A stretch of DNA of 37,774 bases. Source: Desulfobacterales bacterium (lineage in GTDB: Bacteria; Desulfobacterota; Desulfobacteria; Desulfobacterales; JAIPEE01). The notes beneath the pieces were generated by a model, which was not told the DNA's origin, did no database searches, and was given only the letters and a program-made list of their open reading frames with translations. How positions within the stretch are numbered: position 1 is the first letter of the stretch; each line of letters begins with the position of its first letter. The DNA lies in the NCBI GenBank assembly GCA_021737275.1, contig JAIPEE010000036.1, positions 1 through 37,774 of the forward strand. The letters run 5' to 3'. Positions 15,270 to 24,297 of the stretch are shown here, piece after piece. The translations under genes were made by a program, and so were the position numbers.

Positions 15270-16262
15270 ATGCGTAAGGTATGGGTTAAGGTAGATCCCT
15301 GGGATAAAGACCTGGTTACAACTGCGCTTGAAGGCGGTGCGGATGGAATTGTCGTGGAAAAGGGGATGTCCAAAAAAGTAAAAGAGCTGGGCCGGGTTCA
15401 GACAATTGCTGAAGATGGTGATCTGAAACTCGGTAAGGATGTCATTAATTTTACGATTAAAAGCGGTGCAGATGAGGAAGAAATCGTTAAGCTTACCCGG
15501 TCCAAAAAAGTTGTTTTAGAGTGTACGGACTGGACCATCATTCCGCTTGAAAATCTTATCGCAAAAAAGGCTGATGTAATAGCTCAGGTTACAAATTATG
15601 AAGAGGCTGAAACTGCCTTTGGCATTCTTGAAATTGGCGTAAACCATGTTCAGATTCATACTTCAGATGTTGTTGAATTAAAAAAAGTACTGACACTTGC
15701 AAAGGCGATGGGCGATAAAACAGAACTTGAAACAGCTGTAATAGTTTCTATAACACCGGTTGGGATGGGTGATCGTGTTTGTGTTGACACCTGTACCGCT
15801 ATGGATGTAGGGCAGGGAATGCTTGTCGGAAACAGCAGCAGTGCTTTGTTTCTGGTACATGCGGAAAGTATCTCCAATCCGTATGTTAATCCCCGCCCAT
15901 TCAGAGTCAACGCAGGGCCGGTTCATGCTTATACAAGAGTCCCCGGCGGAAAAACGCGTTATCTTTCTGAACTGGCCTCCGGCGATCAGGTTCATCTGAT
16001 TGATTTTAAGGGAAACACAACCGTCGGTATTGTTGGCCGTCTCAAGATTGAAAAACGTCCATTGATGCTGATAACCGCAAAAGCCGGTGACAAGGAGATT
16101 TCCTGCATTGTGCAGAATGCTGAAACAATTCGTCTGACAGATCCGGATGGTAAAGCAGTATCTGTTGTTTCTCTTCAACCGGGTGATAAGGTTCTAGTTG
16201 CGATTGAGGCAGGTGGAAGGCATTTTGGCCATAAGATTGATGAAACGATAACAGAAAAATAA
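15270..16262 (+). CDS. 3-dehydroquinate synthase II
   Basis: Second enzyme of the alternative route: NAD-dependent oxidative deamination and cyclisation of ADH to 3-dehydroquinate, replacing classical AroB. It is 330 aa, the usual size for the MJ1249/DHQS-II family, and unrelated to AroB. Family-typical stretches are MRKVWVKVDPWDKDLVTTAL, VCVDTCTAMDVGQGMLVGNS, and NPRPFRVNAGPVHAYTRVPG, GKTRYLSEL. AGGAGAG lies 7 bases before the ATG. It is separated from the ADH synthase gene by 39 bases. The two together mean the organism does not need DAHP synthase plus AroB to reach dehydroquinate. Sometimes called aroB'. Confidence 0.9.
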   Translation: MRKVWVKVDPWDKDLVTTALEGGADGIVVEKGMSKKVKELGRVQTIAEDGDLKLGKDVINFTIKSGADEEEIVKLTRSKKVVLECTDWTIIPLENLIAKKADVIAQVTNYEEAETAFGILEIGVNHVQIHTSDVVELKKVLTLAKAMGDKTELETAVIVSITPVGMGDRVCVDTCTAMDVGQGMLVGNSSSALFLVHAESISNPYVNPRPFRVNAGPVHAYTRVPGGKTRYLSELASGDQVHLIDFKGNTTVGIVGRLKIEKRPLMLITAKAGDKEISCIVQNAETIRLTDPDGKAVSVVSLQPGDKVLVAIEAGGRHFGHKIDETITEK

Positions 16263-16279
16263 AATTGGAATTTTAAACA

Positions 16280-17389
16280 ATGGACAAAACTGAAAATACA
16301 GGCGACAAAGCTTTGCCCGGCACTATTCCTGAACTCCGACAGTCGATAGACAGTATTGATGATGAAATATTGTCGCTTATAAACAGAAGACTGTCACTTG
16401 CCTTAAAAATTGGAAAGCTCAAGGCGACCAACGGAAATCAGGTTATTGATACGACACGTGAAAGCAGTATTATTAACCGTCTGGTAAAACAGAATGCAGG
16501 ACCGCTGGATAACCGGGTACTTCATCACATGTATTCAGAGATAATGGCTGCATCACGAGAACTTCAGCGGCCGCAGCATATTGCCTTTCTTGGACCGGAG
16601 GCAACGTTTACTCATATTGCCGCCATGAACCATTTTGGACATTCAGTAACATTCAGCCCGCAGGCCAGTATAAGAGATATCTTTTATGAGGTGGAAAAGG
16701 GAACTTTTCATTACGGGGTGGTGCCGGTTGAAAACTCAATTGAAGGGTCGGTGAACTACACACTGGATCTTTTTTTTGAGTCAGGCCTTAAAGTTTGTGC
16801 TGAAATTTATCAGAGTATTTCACATGATTTGCTTTCAAATGAGACCCGGTTGGAAGATATCAACACGATATATTCTCATCCGCATGCATTTGCACAGTGC
16901 AGACACTGGCTGAGAAAAAATCTGCCGACTGTAACACTGGCAGAATGCAGCTCAACAGCCCATGCGGCTCAGTTGGCTTCTGAACAAAAGGGTGCTGCCG
17001 CCATCGCAAGTAAAGAGGCGGCTCAGATTTATGAAATAGAAATAATGGCCGATGCGATTGAAGACCTTTCAAGGAACATTACCCGGTTTCTGGTTATCGG
17101 GAAAGACAAGATTGGTCCGACAGGAAATGACAAAACCTCCATTATGTTTGCTACCGGCCACGTACCGGGGGCGCTCTACAAGGCTTTGAAGCCTCTTGCG
17201 GATTCCGGTGTTAATATGGATAAGCTGGAGTCAAGACCGGCCAAGCATGAAAACTGGAACTACTTTTTCTTTGTAGATATTGAAGGTCATATTGATGATC
17301 CCAATGTAAGTAAAACATTTGAACAGATGGAAAAAATTTGTACATTTATCAAATGTCTCGGATCATACCCCAGAGAGAAAAACAGTTGA
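16280..17389 (+). CDS. pheA: Bifunctional chorismate mutase / prephenate dehydratase
   Basis: P-protein of phenylalanine synthesis, 369 aa, converting chorismate to prephenate and then phenylpyruvate. Residues about 15-95 are an AroQ-type chorismate mutase (LRQSIDSIDDEILSLINRRL). Residues about 100-285 are prephenate dehydratase (IAFLGPEATFTHIAA, VVPVENSIEGSV, and the catalytic TRF motif in NITRFLVIG). Residues about 295-365 are an ACT domain with the ESRP motif (KLESRPAKHENWNYFFF) that binds Phe for feedback inhibition. Enzyme-level inhibition by Phe would act alongside transcript-level attenuation. It starts 17 bases after the DHQS-II stop. Confidence 0.93.
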   Translation: MDKTENTGDKALPGTIPELRQSIDSIDDEILSLINRRLSLALKIGKLKATNGNQVIDTTRESSIINRLVKQNAGPLDNRVLHHMYSEIMAASRELQRPQHIAFLGPEATFTHIAAMNHFGHSVTFSPQASIRDIFYEVEKGTFHYGVVPVENSIEGSVNYTLDLFFESGLKVCAEIYQSISHDLLSNETRLEDINTIYSHPHAFAQCRHWLRKNLPTVTLAECSSTAHAAQLASEQKGAAAIASKEAAQIYEIEIMADAIEDLSRNITRFLVIGKDKIGPTGNDKTSIMFATGHVPGALYKALKPLADSGVNMDKLESRPAKHENWNYFFFVDIEGHIDDPNVSKTFEQMEKICTFIKCLGSYPREKNS

Positions 17390-17423
17390 TATCCGGCCGG
17401 TTTATTTTGATGGAGTTCATATA

Positions 17424-18245
17424 ATGTCCATAGTTGATACCAAAACCAATCTTTATGCAGTCATAGGAGACCCGATATTCCATAGTCTCAGCCCGGTAAT
17501 GCATAATCGGGCATTTAACCATATTGGGTATAACGGCGTTTATGTTGCCTTTCATGTAAAAGATGTTGCAGCTGCCATAACCGGCATGCGTGCACTGGAT
17601 ATTAAAGGCTTTAGTGTTACCATACCGCATAAACGTGCCATCATGGAATTTGTGGATGAGCTTGATGAGATGGCAGAAAAAATTGGTGCTGTTAATACGG
17701 TTGTAAATGAAGCAGGAAAATTGATCGGGTATAATTCAGATTGCCTGGGCGCTGTAAAGGCACTGAAAGAGATAACCGAAATCGAGAGCAAAAAGATTGT
17801 GATATTAGGTGCAGGTGGTGCGGCTCGCGCCATTGGATTCGGTATGGCCGGTGAGGGCGGGCTGGTTACAATTGTTAACCGGACCGTTCAAAAAGGGGAA
17901 CGTCTCGCTCGTGATATCGGCGCTGGTTTTTGCCCGATGGATCAGGTTGAGCAGCTGGATTGTCATATACTTATTAATACAACATCTGTAGGTATGACGC
18001 CCAATATAGACCAAATGCCGGTTCCTGAAAATATGTTTAAACAGGCTATGACGGTGATGGATATTGTTTATAATCCGCTTAAAACATTGTTTCTTAAAAC
18101 AGCACATGAAAACGGATGTACGGCAATTGACGGTGTTGCCATGTTTGTTTACCAGGGGGCGTTTCAGTTTGAACAGTGGACCGGCCGGAAAGCACCTGTG
18201 GATGTCATGCGAGAGGTCGTCATTAACGCCCTTTCAGGGAGATAA
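17424..18245 (+). CDS. aroE: Shikimate dehydrogenase
   Basis: NADP-dependent reduction of 3-dehydroshikimate to shikimate; 273 aa, normal for a stand-alone AroE. The substrate-binding region has YAVIGDPIFHSLSPVMHNRA and SVTIPHKRAIMEF with the catalytic Lys. NTVVNEAGKLIGYNSDCLGA follows, with the catalytic Asp. The nucleotide fold is VILGAGGAARAIGF, and NRT in VNRTVQKG is the NADP clamp. The frame is open back to 17319, inside pheA, but GGAG before the ATG at 17424 and the family N-terminus place the start there. It has no fused dehydroquinate dehydratase domain, which matters because none is encoded in this operon. Confidence 0.92.
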   Translation: MSIVDTKTNLYAVIGDPIFHSLSPVMHNRAFNHIGYNGVYVAFHVKDVAAAITGMRALDIKGFSVTIPHKRAIMEFVDELDEMAEKIGAVNTVVNEAGKLIGYNSDCLGAVKALKEITEIESKKIVILGAGGAARAIGFGMAGEGGLVTIVNRTVQKGERLARDIGAGFCPMDQVEQLDCHILINTTSVGMTPNIDQMPVPENMFKQAMTVMDIVYNPLKTLFLKTAHENGCTAIDGVAMFVYQGAFQFEQWTGRKAPVDVMREVVINALSGR

Positions 18246-18331
18246 TAACGCGTTGAAAGTGAATATTATCATTAATAAAATCATGAACGTATATGGCATT
18301 TGCTTGCCGGTTAAAGTTATAAGGAACCACC

Positions 18332-19588
18332 ATGATAGAAATTAAGACACAGCAGATTGATAACCGCTCTGTTATCATACCCGGCTCCAAAAGTTATACA
18401 CACAGGATACTTATTGGTTCTGCATTATCAGATGGTGTTTGTAAAATAAGCAACGCCTTGAAAAGTGAAGATACACTTCTGACGTTTAGTGCATTAAAGC
18501 AATTTGGTATTAATGCTGAAGAGACTTCGGACGGGTTTACTATCACCGGTGAAAAAGGCTCTCTTAAGTCTGCGCCCGAAGCTATATTCATGGGTAATTC
18601 CGGCACATCAATACGATTATTAACCGGTGTGGCCGCACTTGGTCAGGGAGAATATATTCTTACCGGCACGACCCGAATGTTTGAACGTCCCATTCAGGAT
18701 CTGCTTGACGGGCTGAACCAGGTGGGCATTGCCGCGTGTTCAACAAAAGGAAATGGTTGTCCCCCGGTATCTCTTGTTGCCGGAAACAGAAAAGGCGGCC
18801 ATGTTGATCTGAAATGTAAAATCAGCAGTCAGTACCTTTCATCTCTTTTACTGATCGCACCATGTCTGGAAGAGGGGCTTGAAATCGATATTATAGAAGG
18901 TCCTGTTTCAAAACCTTACATCGATATGACAATTGATGTCATGGAAAGGCTTGGCATTGAAACCAGCCGTGAAGGTTATGAGCACTTTAATATTCCTGGT
19001 AACCAGATATATAATGCCGGTAACTATAACGTAGAATCAGATTGTTCAAATGCGAGTTATTTCTGGGCAGCAGGAGCAATTACAGGTGCTGAAATAACAG
19101 TAAAAGGAATAAGTGCTGAAACACAACAGGGTGATATCCGGTTTGTTGATGTTCTTGAGCAGATGGGCGCACAAGTTAAAAAAGATGATAGCGGTATCAC
19201 TGTTTTCGGAAATAATCTTAAGGCAATAGATGTTGATATGTCTGATATGCCGGATATTGTACCAACACTCGGTGTGGTGGCTGCATTTGCAGAAGGGACG
19301 ACGACGATCAGAAATGTCGCACACCTTAAAGCCAAGGAGTGTGACCGTTTATCTGCAGTAGCCACGGAACTTGGCAAGATGGGTATTGATGTTACATGTA
19401 CGGATGATGGTTTGATCATTAAGGGCGGTAAGCCACACGGTGCAGAGATTGAAACATATAATGATCATCGGATAGCGATGTGTTTTTCAATTGCCGGTTT
19501 AAAGGTGCCCGGTGTTGTTATTACGGGTGAGAACTGTGTTGAAAAATCATTTCCGACGTATTGGGATGTATTCAGCACGCTGTATTAG
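18332..19588 (+). CDS. aroA: 5-enolpyruvylshikimate-3-phosphate synthase
   Basis: EPSP synthase, 418 aa, transfers enolpyruvate from PEP to shikimate 3-phosphate. Family landmarks are PGSKSYTHRILIGSALSDG at the N-terminus, GNSGTSIRLLTGVAALGQG (PEP/S3P site), DIVPTLGVVAAFAEGTT, KECDRLSAVATELGKMG, and YNDHRIAMCFSIAGL near the C-terminus. The motif is GNSGTSIRLLTG, in contrast to the GNAGTAMRPL seen in enterobacterial class I enzymes, so it may differ in glyphosate response; this is inference. There is an 86-base gap after aroE and AAGGA precedes the ATG. Confidence 0.93.
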   Translation: MIEIKTQQIDNRSVIIPGSKSYTHRILIGSALSDGVCKISNALKSEDTLLTFSALKQFGINAEETSDGFTITGEKGSLKSAPEAIFMGNSGTSIRLLTGVAALGQGEYILTGTTRMFERPIQDLLDGLNQVGIAACSTKGNGCPPVSLVAGNRKGGHVDLKCKISSQYLSSLLLIAPCLEEGLEIDIIEGPVSKPYIDMTIDVMERLGIETSREGYEHFNIPGNQIYNAGNYNVESDCSNASYFWAAGAITGAEITVKGISAETQQGDIRFVDVLEQMGAQVKKDDSGITVFGNNLKAIDVDMSDMPDIVPTLGVVAAFAEGTTTIRNVAHLKAKECDRLSAVATELGKMGIDVTCTDDGLIIKGGKPHGAEIETYNDHRIAMCFSIAGLKVPGVVITGENCVEKSFPTYWDVFSTLY

Positions 19589-19695
19589 TAAAAAATCTTA
19601 ATCGTATTCCTAATAAAAGTAATTAAAAAAACAGATTAAGACTGAGCGTACGATTTAGATTACGACAACATTTGGCTTGGGAAGTGGAATCTAAT

Positions 19696-20238
19696 ATGAA
19701 CATATATCTGATCGGGTACCGCTGCACCGGAAAAACAACGACTGGAAAATATCTGGCTGAAAATCTGAACCGGCCTTTTATTGATGCGGATACTGAGCTG
19801 ATAAAAGAGCAGGGGAAAACAGTTAAAGAGATTGTAAGTGTTCAGGGGTGGGGTGCTTTCAGAAGTATGGAAAAAGATGTGCTTAAACGTCTTTCCATGT
19901 TAAGAAATCATGTTGTTTCAACCGGCGGCGGTGTTGTTCTGGATAATGATAATATTGACAGAATGAAAAGTACCGGTGTTGTTATCTGGCTAAATGCCCG
20001 GCCGGAAACTGTGCTGAAAAGAATTATGCAGGATGAAAAAACGGGTGATCTTCGCCCGGCGCTTACAGATAAAAAACTAAAAGATGAAATTGAAGAGACC
20101 ATCGCTGCCCGAAAACCGTTTTATGAAAAGGCCATGGATTATCTTGTAAATACGGATGACAAGCGTATCAGTGACGTTTGCGATAAGCTGACTAAGTTGA
20201 CCGATATTATTACGGCAACAAAGAATTTTAAAATTTAA
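19696..20238 (+). CDS. aroK: Shikimate kinase
   Basis: ATP-dependent phosphorylation of shikimate to shikimate 3-phosphate; 180 aa. The Walker A loop is GYRCTGKT at residues 7-14. The shikimate-binding DADTELIKEQGKTVKEI and the F-R pair (WGAFRSMEKDVL) follow, then STGGGVVL and the lid Arg in DLRPAL. The frame extends to a TTG at 19672, but the ATG at 19696 gives the family N-terminus. The 107-base gap after aroA contains an 8-bp inverted repeat (19596-19603 with 19634-19641) without a U-run. aroC follows after 9 bases. Confidence 0.92.
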   Translation: MNIYLIGYRCTGKTTTGKYLAENLNRPFIDADTELIKEQGKTVKEIVSVQGWGAFRSMEKDVLKRLSMLRNHVVSTGGGVVLDNDNIDRMKSTGVVIWLNARPETVLKRIMQDEKTGDLRPALTDKKLKDEIEETIAARKPFYEKAMDYLVNTDDKRISDVCDKLTKLTDIITATKNFKI

Positions 20239-20247
20239 GAGGTTCTA

Positions 20248-21300
20248 ATGCCTGGAAATACCTTTGGAAATATGTTCAGGATCACAACTTGGGGCGAGTC
20301 CCATGGTATGGGAATCGGTGTCGTTATAGATGGTTGCCCGCCAGGTATCCCCATGAATGAGAGTATTATCCAGGAAATGATGGATCGCCGTAAACCCGGC
20401 TCTTCTGTTGCGAGTACAACTCGCAAGGAAGAAGATACCGCCATTATTATGTCCGGCGTTTTTGAAGGGAAAACAACCGGTACGCCGATTATGGTCATGA
20501 TCAACAACAAGGATGCAAAATCCGGTGCATATGCTGCTTTTGCAGAGCTTTACAGACCGGGGCACGGAGATATTTCCTATGATGCAAAGTATGGATTTCG
20601 TGATTACCGTGGTGGCGGCCGTTCTTCTGCGAGAGAAACTGCCGGCCGGGTGGCAGCAGGAGCCGTCGCCAAAGCTGTTTTGAAAAAAGAGAATATTACT
20701 GTGTCCGCATATACAATAGCACTTGGTGGTATCAAAGCTGAACAGCGGGATATGACAGTGATTGACAAAAACATGTTTGGTTGCCCTGACCCGGAAGCTG
20801 CTGAAAAAATTAAAGCACGTGTTGAGGAAGTAAAAAAAAAGTGTGATTCACTTGGCGGCATTGTCGAAATTTCAGCTAAGGGTGTCCCGGCAGGACTTGG
20901 GGACCCTGTTTTTGATAAGCTGGATGGTGAATTGGCTAAAGCTATGATGAGTATCGGTGCTGTAAAAGGTGTTGAAATCGGAGCCGGATTTCAGGCTGCA
21001 GAAATGCTGGGTTCTGAAAATAATGATGCCATCACACCTGATGGATTTGAATCTAACAATTCCGGCGGGATACTGGCCGGAATTTCAAATGGTGATGATA
21101 TTATTGTTCGTGTTGCAGTAAAACCGATTCCTTCCATAGCAAAGGAGCAGAAAACCATCAATAAATCAGGTGTTGCAACAACAATTAAAATGTCCGGCAG
21201 GCACGATATTTCAGCAATTCCCAGGATAAATGTCGTATGTGAAGCAATGACCGGTATTGTGCTGGCCGATCACCTTTTACGTCAGAGGGCAATTTCATGA
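20248..21300 (+). CDS. aroC: Chorismate synthase
   Basis: Converts EPSP to chorismate with reduced FMN; 350 aa. Signatures are GESHGMGIGVVIDGCPPGIP near the N-terminus, GHGDISYDAKYGFRDYRGGG, RSSARETAGRVAAGAVAKAV in the middle, and the C-terminal GRHDISAIPRINVVCEAMTG. AGAGG lies just upstream of the ATG. The stop codon overlaps the tyrA start by 4 bases (ATGA), so the two are translationally coupled. It provides the branch-point metabolite used by PheA and TyrA of the same operon. No trp genes are present in the window. Confidence 0.94.
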   Translation: MPGNTFGNMFRITTWGESHGMGIGVVIDGCPPGIPMNESIIQEMMDRRKPGSSVASTTRKEEDTAIIMSGVFEGKTTGTPIMVMINNKDAKSGAYAAFAELYRPGHGDISYDAKYGFRDYRGGGRSSARETAGRVAAGAVAKAVLKKENITVSAYTIALGGIKAEQRDMTVIDKNMFGCPDPEAAEKIKARVEEVKKKCDSLGGIVEISAKGVPAGLGDPVFDKLDGELAKAMMSIGAVKGVEIGAGFQAAEMLGSENNDAITPDGFESNNSGGILAGISNGDDIIVRVAVKPIPSIAKEQKTINKSGVATTIKMSGRHDISAIPRINVVCEAMTGIVLADHLLRQRAIS

Positions 21301-22142
21301 GCAACGGGTTTACAATTGGTATTATTGGCGGCACCGGTGAGATGGGCCGCTGGTTTGAAAAGTTTTTTACTGAAGCAGGGCATACGGTTTTAGTAGCTGG
21401 CAGAAAAACTGAAATTACCCATGGTGATGTTGCGCAGCAGTCAGACATAGTTATTATCAGCGTGCCGATTGGTGTTGATGTTGAAATTGCAAAGCAAGTA
21501 GGGCCGATGCTTAAACCTGATCAGTTATTGATGGATTTTTCTTCTCTGAAAGAAGATATTGTTAATGCCATGTATGAGCACTCCAAAGCTGAAGTGATTG
21601 GTACCCATCCGCTTTTTGGACCTTCTACGGAGTCCATTAAAGGCCAAAATGTTGCCCTTTGCCCTGCACGCGGCAGCAAATGGCTGGCGTTCCTTGAAGA
21701 ACTTTTAAATAATAAAGGCGCAGTCTCTACCCGAATGACACCCGAACGGCATGACAGAAACATGGCTGTTATTCAAAGTCTGACACATTTTCTGACAGTA
21801 TGCCTCGGACGTACAATGCAGAAAATGGATCTTACACCGGATGAAGCCAGGTTTTGCGCCACACCTGTATTCAGGATCAATTTTGACCTGGTAGGCAGGC
21901 TTTTTGCGCAGGATCTCAGCATGTTTTCAAAAATCATCGGCAAAAACAGACATGCCCGTGATGTACTTGGGATATTCAAAGATGCCATAGATGAAAGCAA
22001 GGCATTACTTCTTACCGATAATAATGGCTCGGGTGTCGAGTTTATGGAATCTATTCATGGCTTTCTTGGCGACGCCTGTGAGGAGAGCCTTAAGTCGAGT
22101 AATCACATCTTTAATGTACTTTATGAGAATAATAAAAAGTAG
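21297..22142 (+). CDS. tyrA: Prephenate dehydrogenase
   Basis: NAD(P)-dependent oxidative decarboxylation of prephenate (or arogenate) to the tyrosine precursor; 281 aa. The Rossmann motif is GIIGGTGEMGRWF at residues 8-20. VIISVPIGVDVEIAKQV, LLMDFSSLKEDIVNAM and GTHPLFGPSTESIKGQ follow, the last with the conserved catalytic His. There is no chorismate mutase or ACT domain, so prephenate must come from the mutase of PheA. It is the last gene of the aro operon; the 188 bases to the next gene show no clear terminator. Confidence 0.9.
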   Translation: MSNGFTIGIIGGTGEMGRWFEKFFTEAGHTVLVAGRKTEITHGDVAQQSDIVIISVPIGVDVEIAKQVGPMLKPDQLLMDFSSLKEDIVNAMYEHSKAEVIGTHPLFGPSTESIKGQNVALCPARGSKWLAFLEELLNNKGAVSTRMTPERHDRNMAVIQSLTHFLTVCLGRTMQKMDLTPDEARFCATPVFRINFDLVGRLFAQDLSMFSKIIGKNRHARDVLGIFKDAIDESKALLLTDNNGSGVEFMESIHGFLGDACEESLKSSNHIFNVLYENNKK

Positions 22143-22330
22143 ATAGTAATTTTCAGGTAGTATTGAAAAACACTTATTTTTTAGCAAGCCTGCTTATTTA
22201 ATAACATTATTATAATTACTCTCGTTTCGACAGCTATTAAGGCTATAGTGATTATGATTAAAAGTAAGATTACAATTATGAATTTTCAGATAAAGCGGTA
22301 AAATTTATAGTTGAACCATTAGGAGATATC

Positions 22331-23380
22331 ATGGCTGAAACAAACAGGTTGTCCAGTGGTACCAGGGTACTTTTGGCTTTGGCATGTTTTGTGATCCTTG
22401 TAGCCGGCATGAAAGCGGCCGGTTCGATTCTTGTTCCTTTTCTTCTTTCTGTATTTATTGCAATAATCTGTGCACCATTTATGTTCTGGCTGCAGCGAAA
22501 AGGTTTACCTAACTGGCTTGCCATATTATCTATTCTGGTTATTATATGTGTACTGACATTTTTTCTGGCAGGATTTGTCGGTTCGTCCATTAATAGTTTT
22601 ATCAAAACAATGCCGGCTTACCATGCAAAATTATCTGAGATAACCGGCACCGCAATTACATGGTTTGAAGGTTTCGGTTTTGATGTTGATGGTAAACTGA
22701 TATCTGATAATTTAAATCCGGCAAAAGTTATGAGCATTGCCGGTAATATGCTTGGCATGTTGAGCGGTGTTTTTACTAACGGATTTATGATATTACTTAC
22801 AGTTGTTTTTATTTTGCTTGAAGCCTCCGGTTTTCCAAAAAAACTCCAGGTCGCCATAAAAAATCCTGAACAGTCTATGTCCGGTTTCAGTTTTTTCCTT
22901 GAAAGTGTGAATCGCTATCTGGGCATTAAAACCATCTTCAGTCTGATTACCGGGACTGTTATCTGGCTATGGCTTACCGTTCTTGGTGTTGATTATGCAT
23001 TATTGTGGGGACTGCTGGCATTTTTACTAAATTATGTTCCAAATATCGGGTCAATTATTGCAGCTGTTCCGGCCGTTCTTATGGCATTGGTTCAAATCGG
23101 GTTTGGCAGCGCCTTATTGGCAGCCGGTGGTTATCTGGTTGTAAATATTGTTGTTGGAAGCGTCATTGAGCCAAAATTTATGGGTAAAGGCCTCGGCCTT
23201 TCAACTCTGATTGTATTTCTTTCTCTTGTTTTCTGGGGATGGGTATTGGGGCCTGTCGGCATGTTGCTGTCTGTACCGCTTACAATGATTGTAAAAATCG
23301 CTCTTGAAAGCAGTGAAGACACTCAATGGTTTGCTATTCTTCTTGGCGGTGTTCCTTCTGAGAATGTAAAATCTAAGTAA
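22331..23380 (+). CDS. AI-2E family transporter (PerM/UPF0118)
   Basis: Inner-membrane protein of 349 aa with about eight membrane segments. It has an N-terminal pair (LLALACFVILVAGMKAAGSI, VPFLLSVFIAIICAPFMFWL), a central soluble part at about residues 90-140, and a C-terminal block. The C-terminal block carries the conserved ALLWGLLAFLLNYVPNIGSI and EPKFMGKGLGLSTLIVFLSL, FWGWVLGPVGMLLSVPL. These are the hallmarks of the AI-2E transporter family. Members export AI-2 or act in Na+/H+ exchange; the substrate here is unknown. AGGAGATATC precedes the ATG. It converges on the minus-strand cyclase gene, 17 bases away. Confidence 0.9.
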   Translation: MAETNRLSSGTRVLLALACFVILVAGMKAAGSILVPFLLSVFIAIICAPFMFWLQRKGLPNWLAILSILVIICVLTFFLAGFVGSSINSFIKTMPAYHAKLSEITGTAITWFEGFGFDVDGKLISDNLNPAKVMSIAGNMLGMLSGVFTNGFMILLTVVFILLEASGFPKKLQVAIKNPEQSMSGFSFFLESVNRYLGIKTIFSLITGTVIWLWLTVLGVDYALLWGLLAFLLNYVPNIGSIIAAVPAVLMALVQIGFGSALLAAGGYLVVNIVVGSVIEPKFMGKGLGLSTLIVFLSLVFWGWVLGPVGMLLSVPLTMIVKIALESSEDTQWFAILLGGVPSENVKSK

Positions 23381-23400
23381 CACAATACGGTATGGTGTTA
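23378..23400. repeat. Imperfect palindrome spanning both stop codons of convergent genes
   Basis: The 23 bases from 23378 to 23400 pair as TAACACaATA / TATgGTGTTA. The first three bases are the stop codon of the permease and the last three are the complement of the stop codon of the cyclase. It is short and lacks U-runs, but may act as a compact bidirectional terminator. Confidence 0.45.
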
Positions 23401-24297
23401 ACAGGAACAAACCCGGTTTCGGCCGGAAGCCTTGGCTTCATAGAGTGCTGAATCAGCTTTTTTGATAAGATCCTGTGCCGATTCAACTTGATCTGAAAGT
23501 TCCGATACGCCCTGGCTGATCGTAAACCGGATGTCAATATCATTATAGTGATAAATGCTTTTTTCAATGATATTTCGCAAATTTTCAGCCATGATTACAG
23601 CAGCATCAAGCGGTGTTTCAGGCAGAAGACAACAAAATTCTTCACCGCCATATCTGGCAACGATGTCAACAGTCCGGATATTGGTCGATATTGATTCTAC
23701 AAATGCCTGAAGCACATAGTCCCCACATTGATGCCCGTGTGTATCATTTATCTTTTTGAAAAAATCAATATCCATCATGACGACACTGAATGGCCTGGAG
23801 TAGCGCTGATGCCTTGCGAACTCACCTTCCAGTGTTTTTTCAAGATACCGGCGATTAAAAATTCCGGTCAAACTGTCCTTTGTATTCAGGTCAATGAGTC
23901 GTTGTTCGTACGCGGCAATTTCAGTAACATCCTGGATCATGATATAGGTATACGCGATATTATTATGCTCGTCACGAAGCGGGCCCATGGTGCAGCTTTG
24001 CTGCATAAATTCAAATTTTGACCCAAGTGTATTTGAAGCTTTAAAAGGAAAAAAATACTTGTGCAGTTTCTGTGAAAAGAAGGAAAAATTTCCAAAGTTT
24101 ATAACTGACTTGAAATTGCGATGGAACCATGACTTGTTCAGTTCCGGAAAGTAGTTAAATATGGGTTCCCCGATAATTTTATCAGCAGAAATCTTGCTTC
24201 TGGTTTCAAGCCATCGGTTCCACTTGAATACATTGCAATCCTTGTCAAGGATAACAATGCCGACATTTACCATGTCAAATATCTGAGAGAAAATCAT
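23398..24297 (-). CDS. PAS-GGDEF diguanylate cyclase
   Basis: Cytosolic 299-aa protein. Residues about 5-125 form a PAS domain (VNVGIVILDKDCNVFKWNRW, then the PAC-like NNIAYTYIMIQDVTEIAAYE). Residues about 140-297 form a GGDEF domain (KDSLTGIFNRRYLEKTL, MMDIDFFKKINDTHGHQCGD). The active site is GGEEF at 217-221 and an RxxD inhibitory site (RTVD) lies at 208-211, so it should make c-di-GMP and be product-inhibited. Its start overlaps the stop of the CheC-like gene by 4 bases, so the two are coupled. It is the last gene of a prepilin peptidase, receiver, CheC, cyclase run. Confidence 0.92.
   Translation of the reverse strand: MIFSQIFDMVNVGIVILDKDCNVFKWNRWLETRSKISADKIIGEPIFNYFPELNKSWFHRNFKSVINFGNFSFFSQKLHKYFFPFKASNTLGSKFEFMQQSCTMGPLRDEHNNIAYTYIMIQDVTEIAAYEQRLIDLNTKDSLTGIFNRRYLEKTLEGEFARHQRYSRPFSVVMMDIDFFKKINDTHGHQCGDYVLQAFVESISTNIRTVDIVARYGGEEFCCLLPETPLDAAVIMAENLRNIIEKSIYHYNDIDIRFTISQGVSELSDQVESAQDLIKKADSALYEAKASGRNRVCSC

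Noticed and set aside
19596-19641. Inverted repeat between aroA and aroK as a terminator
   Set aside because: The stem is 8 bp with a 30-base loop and has no U-run; the genes appear to be one transcript.
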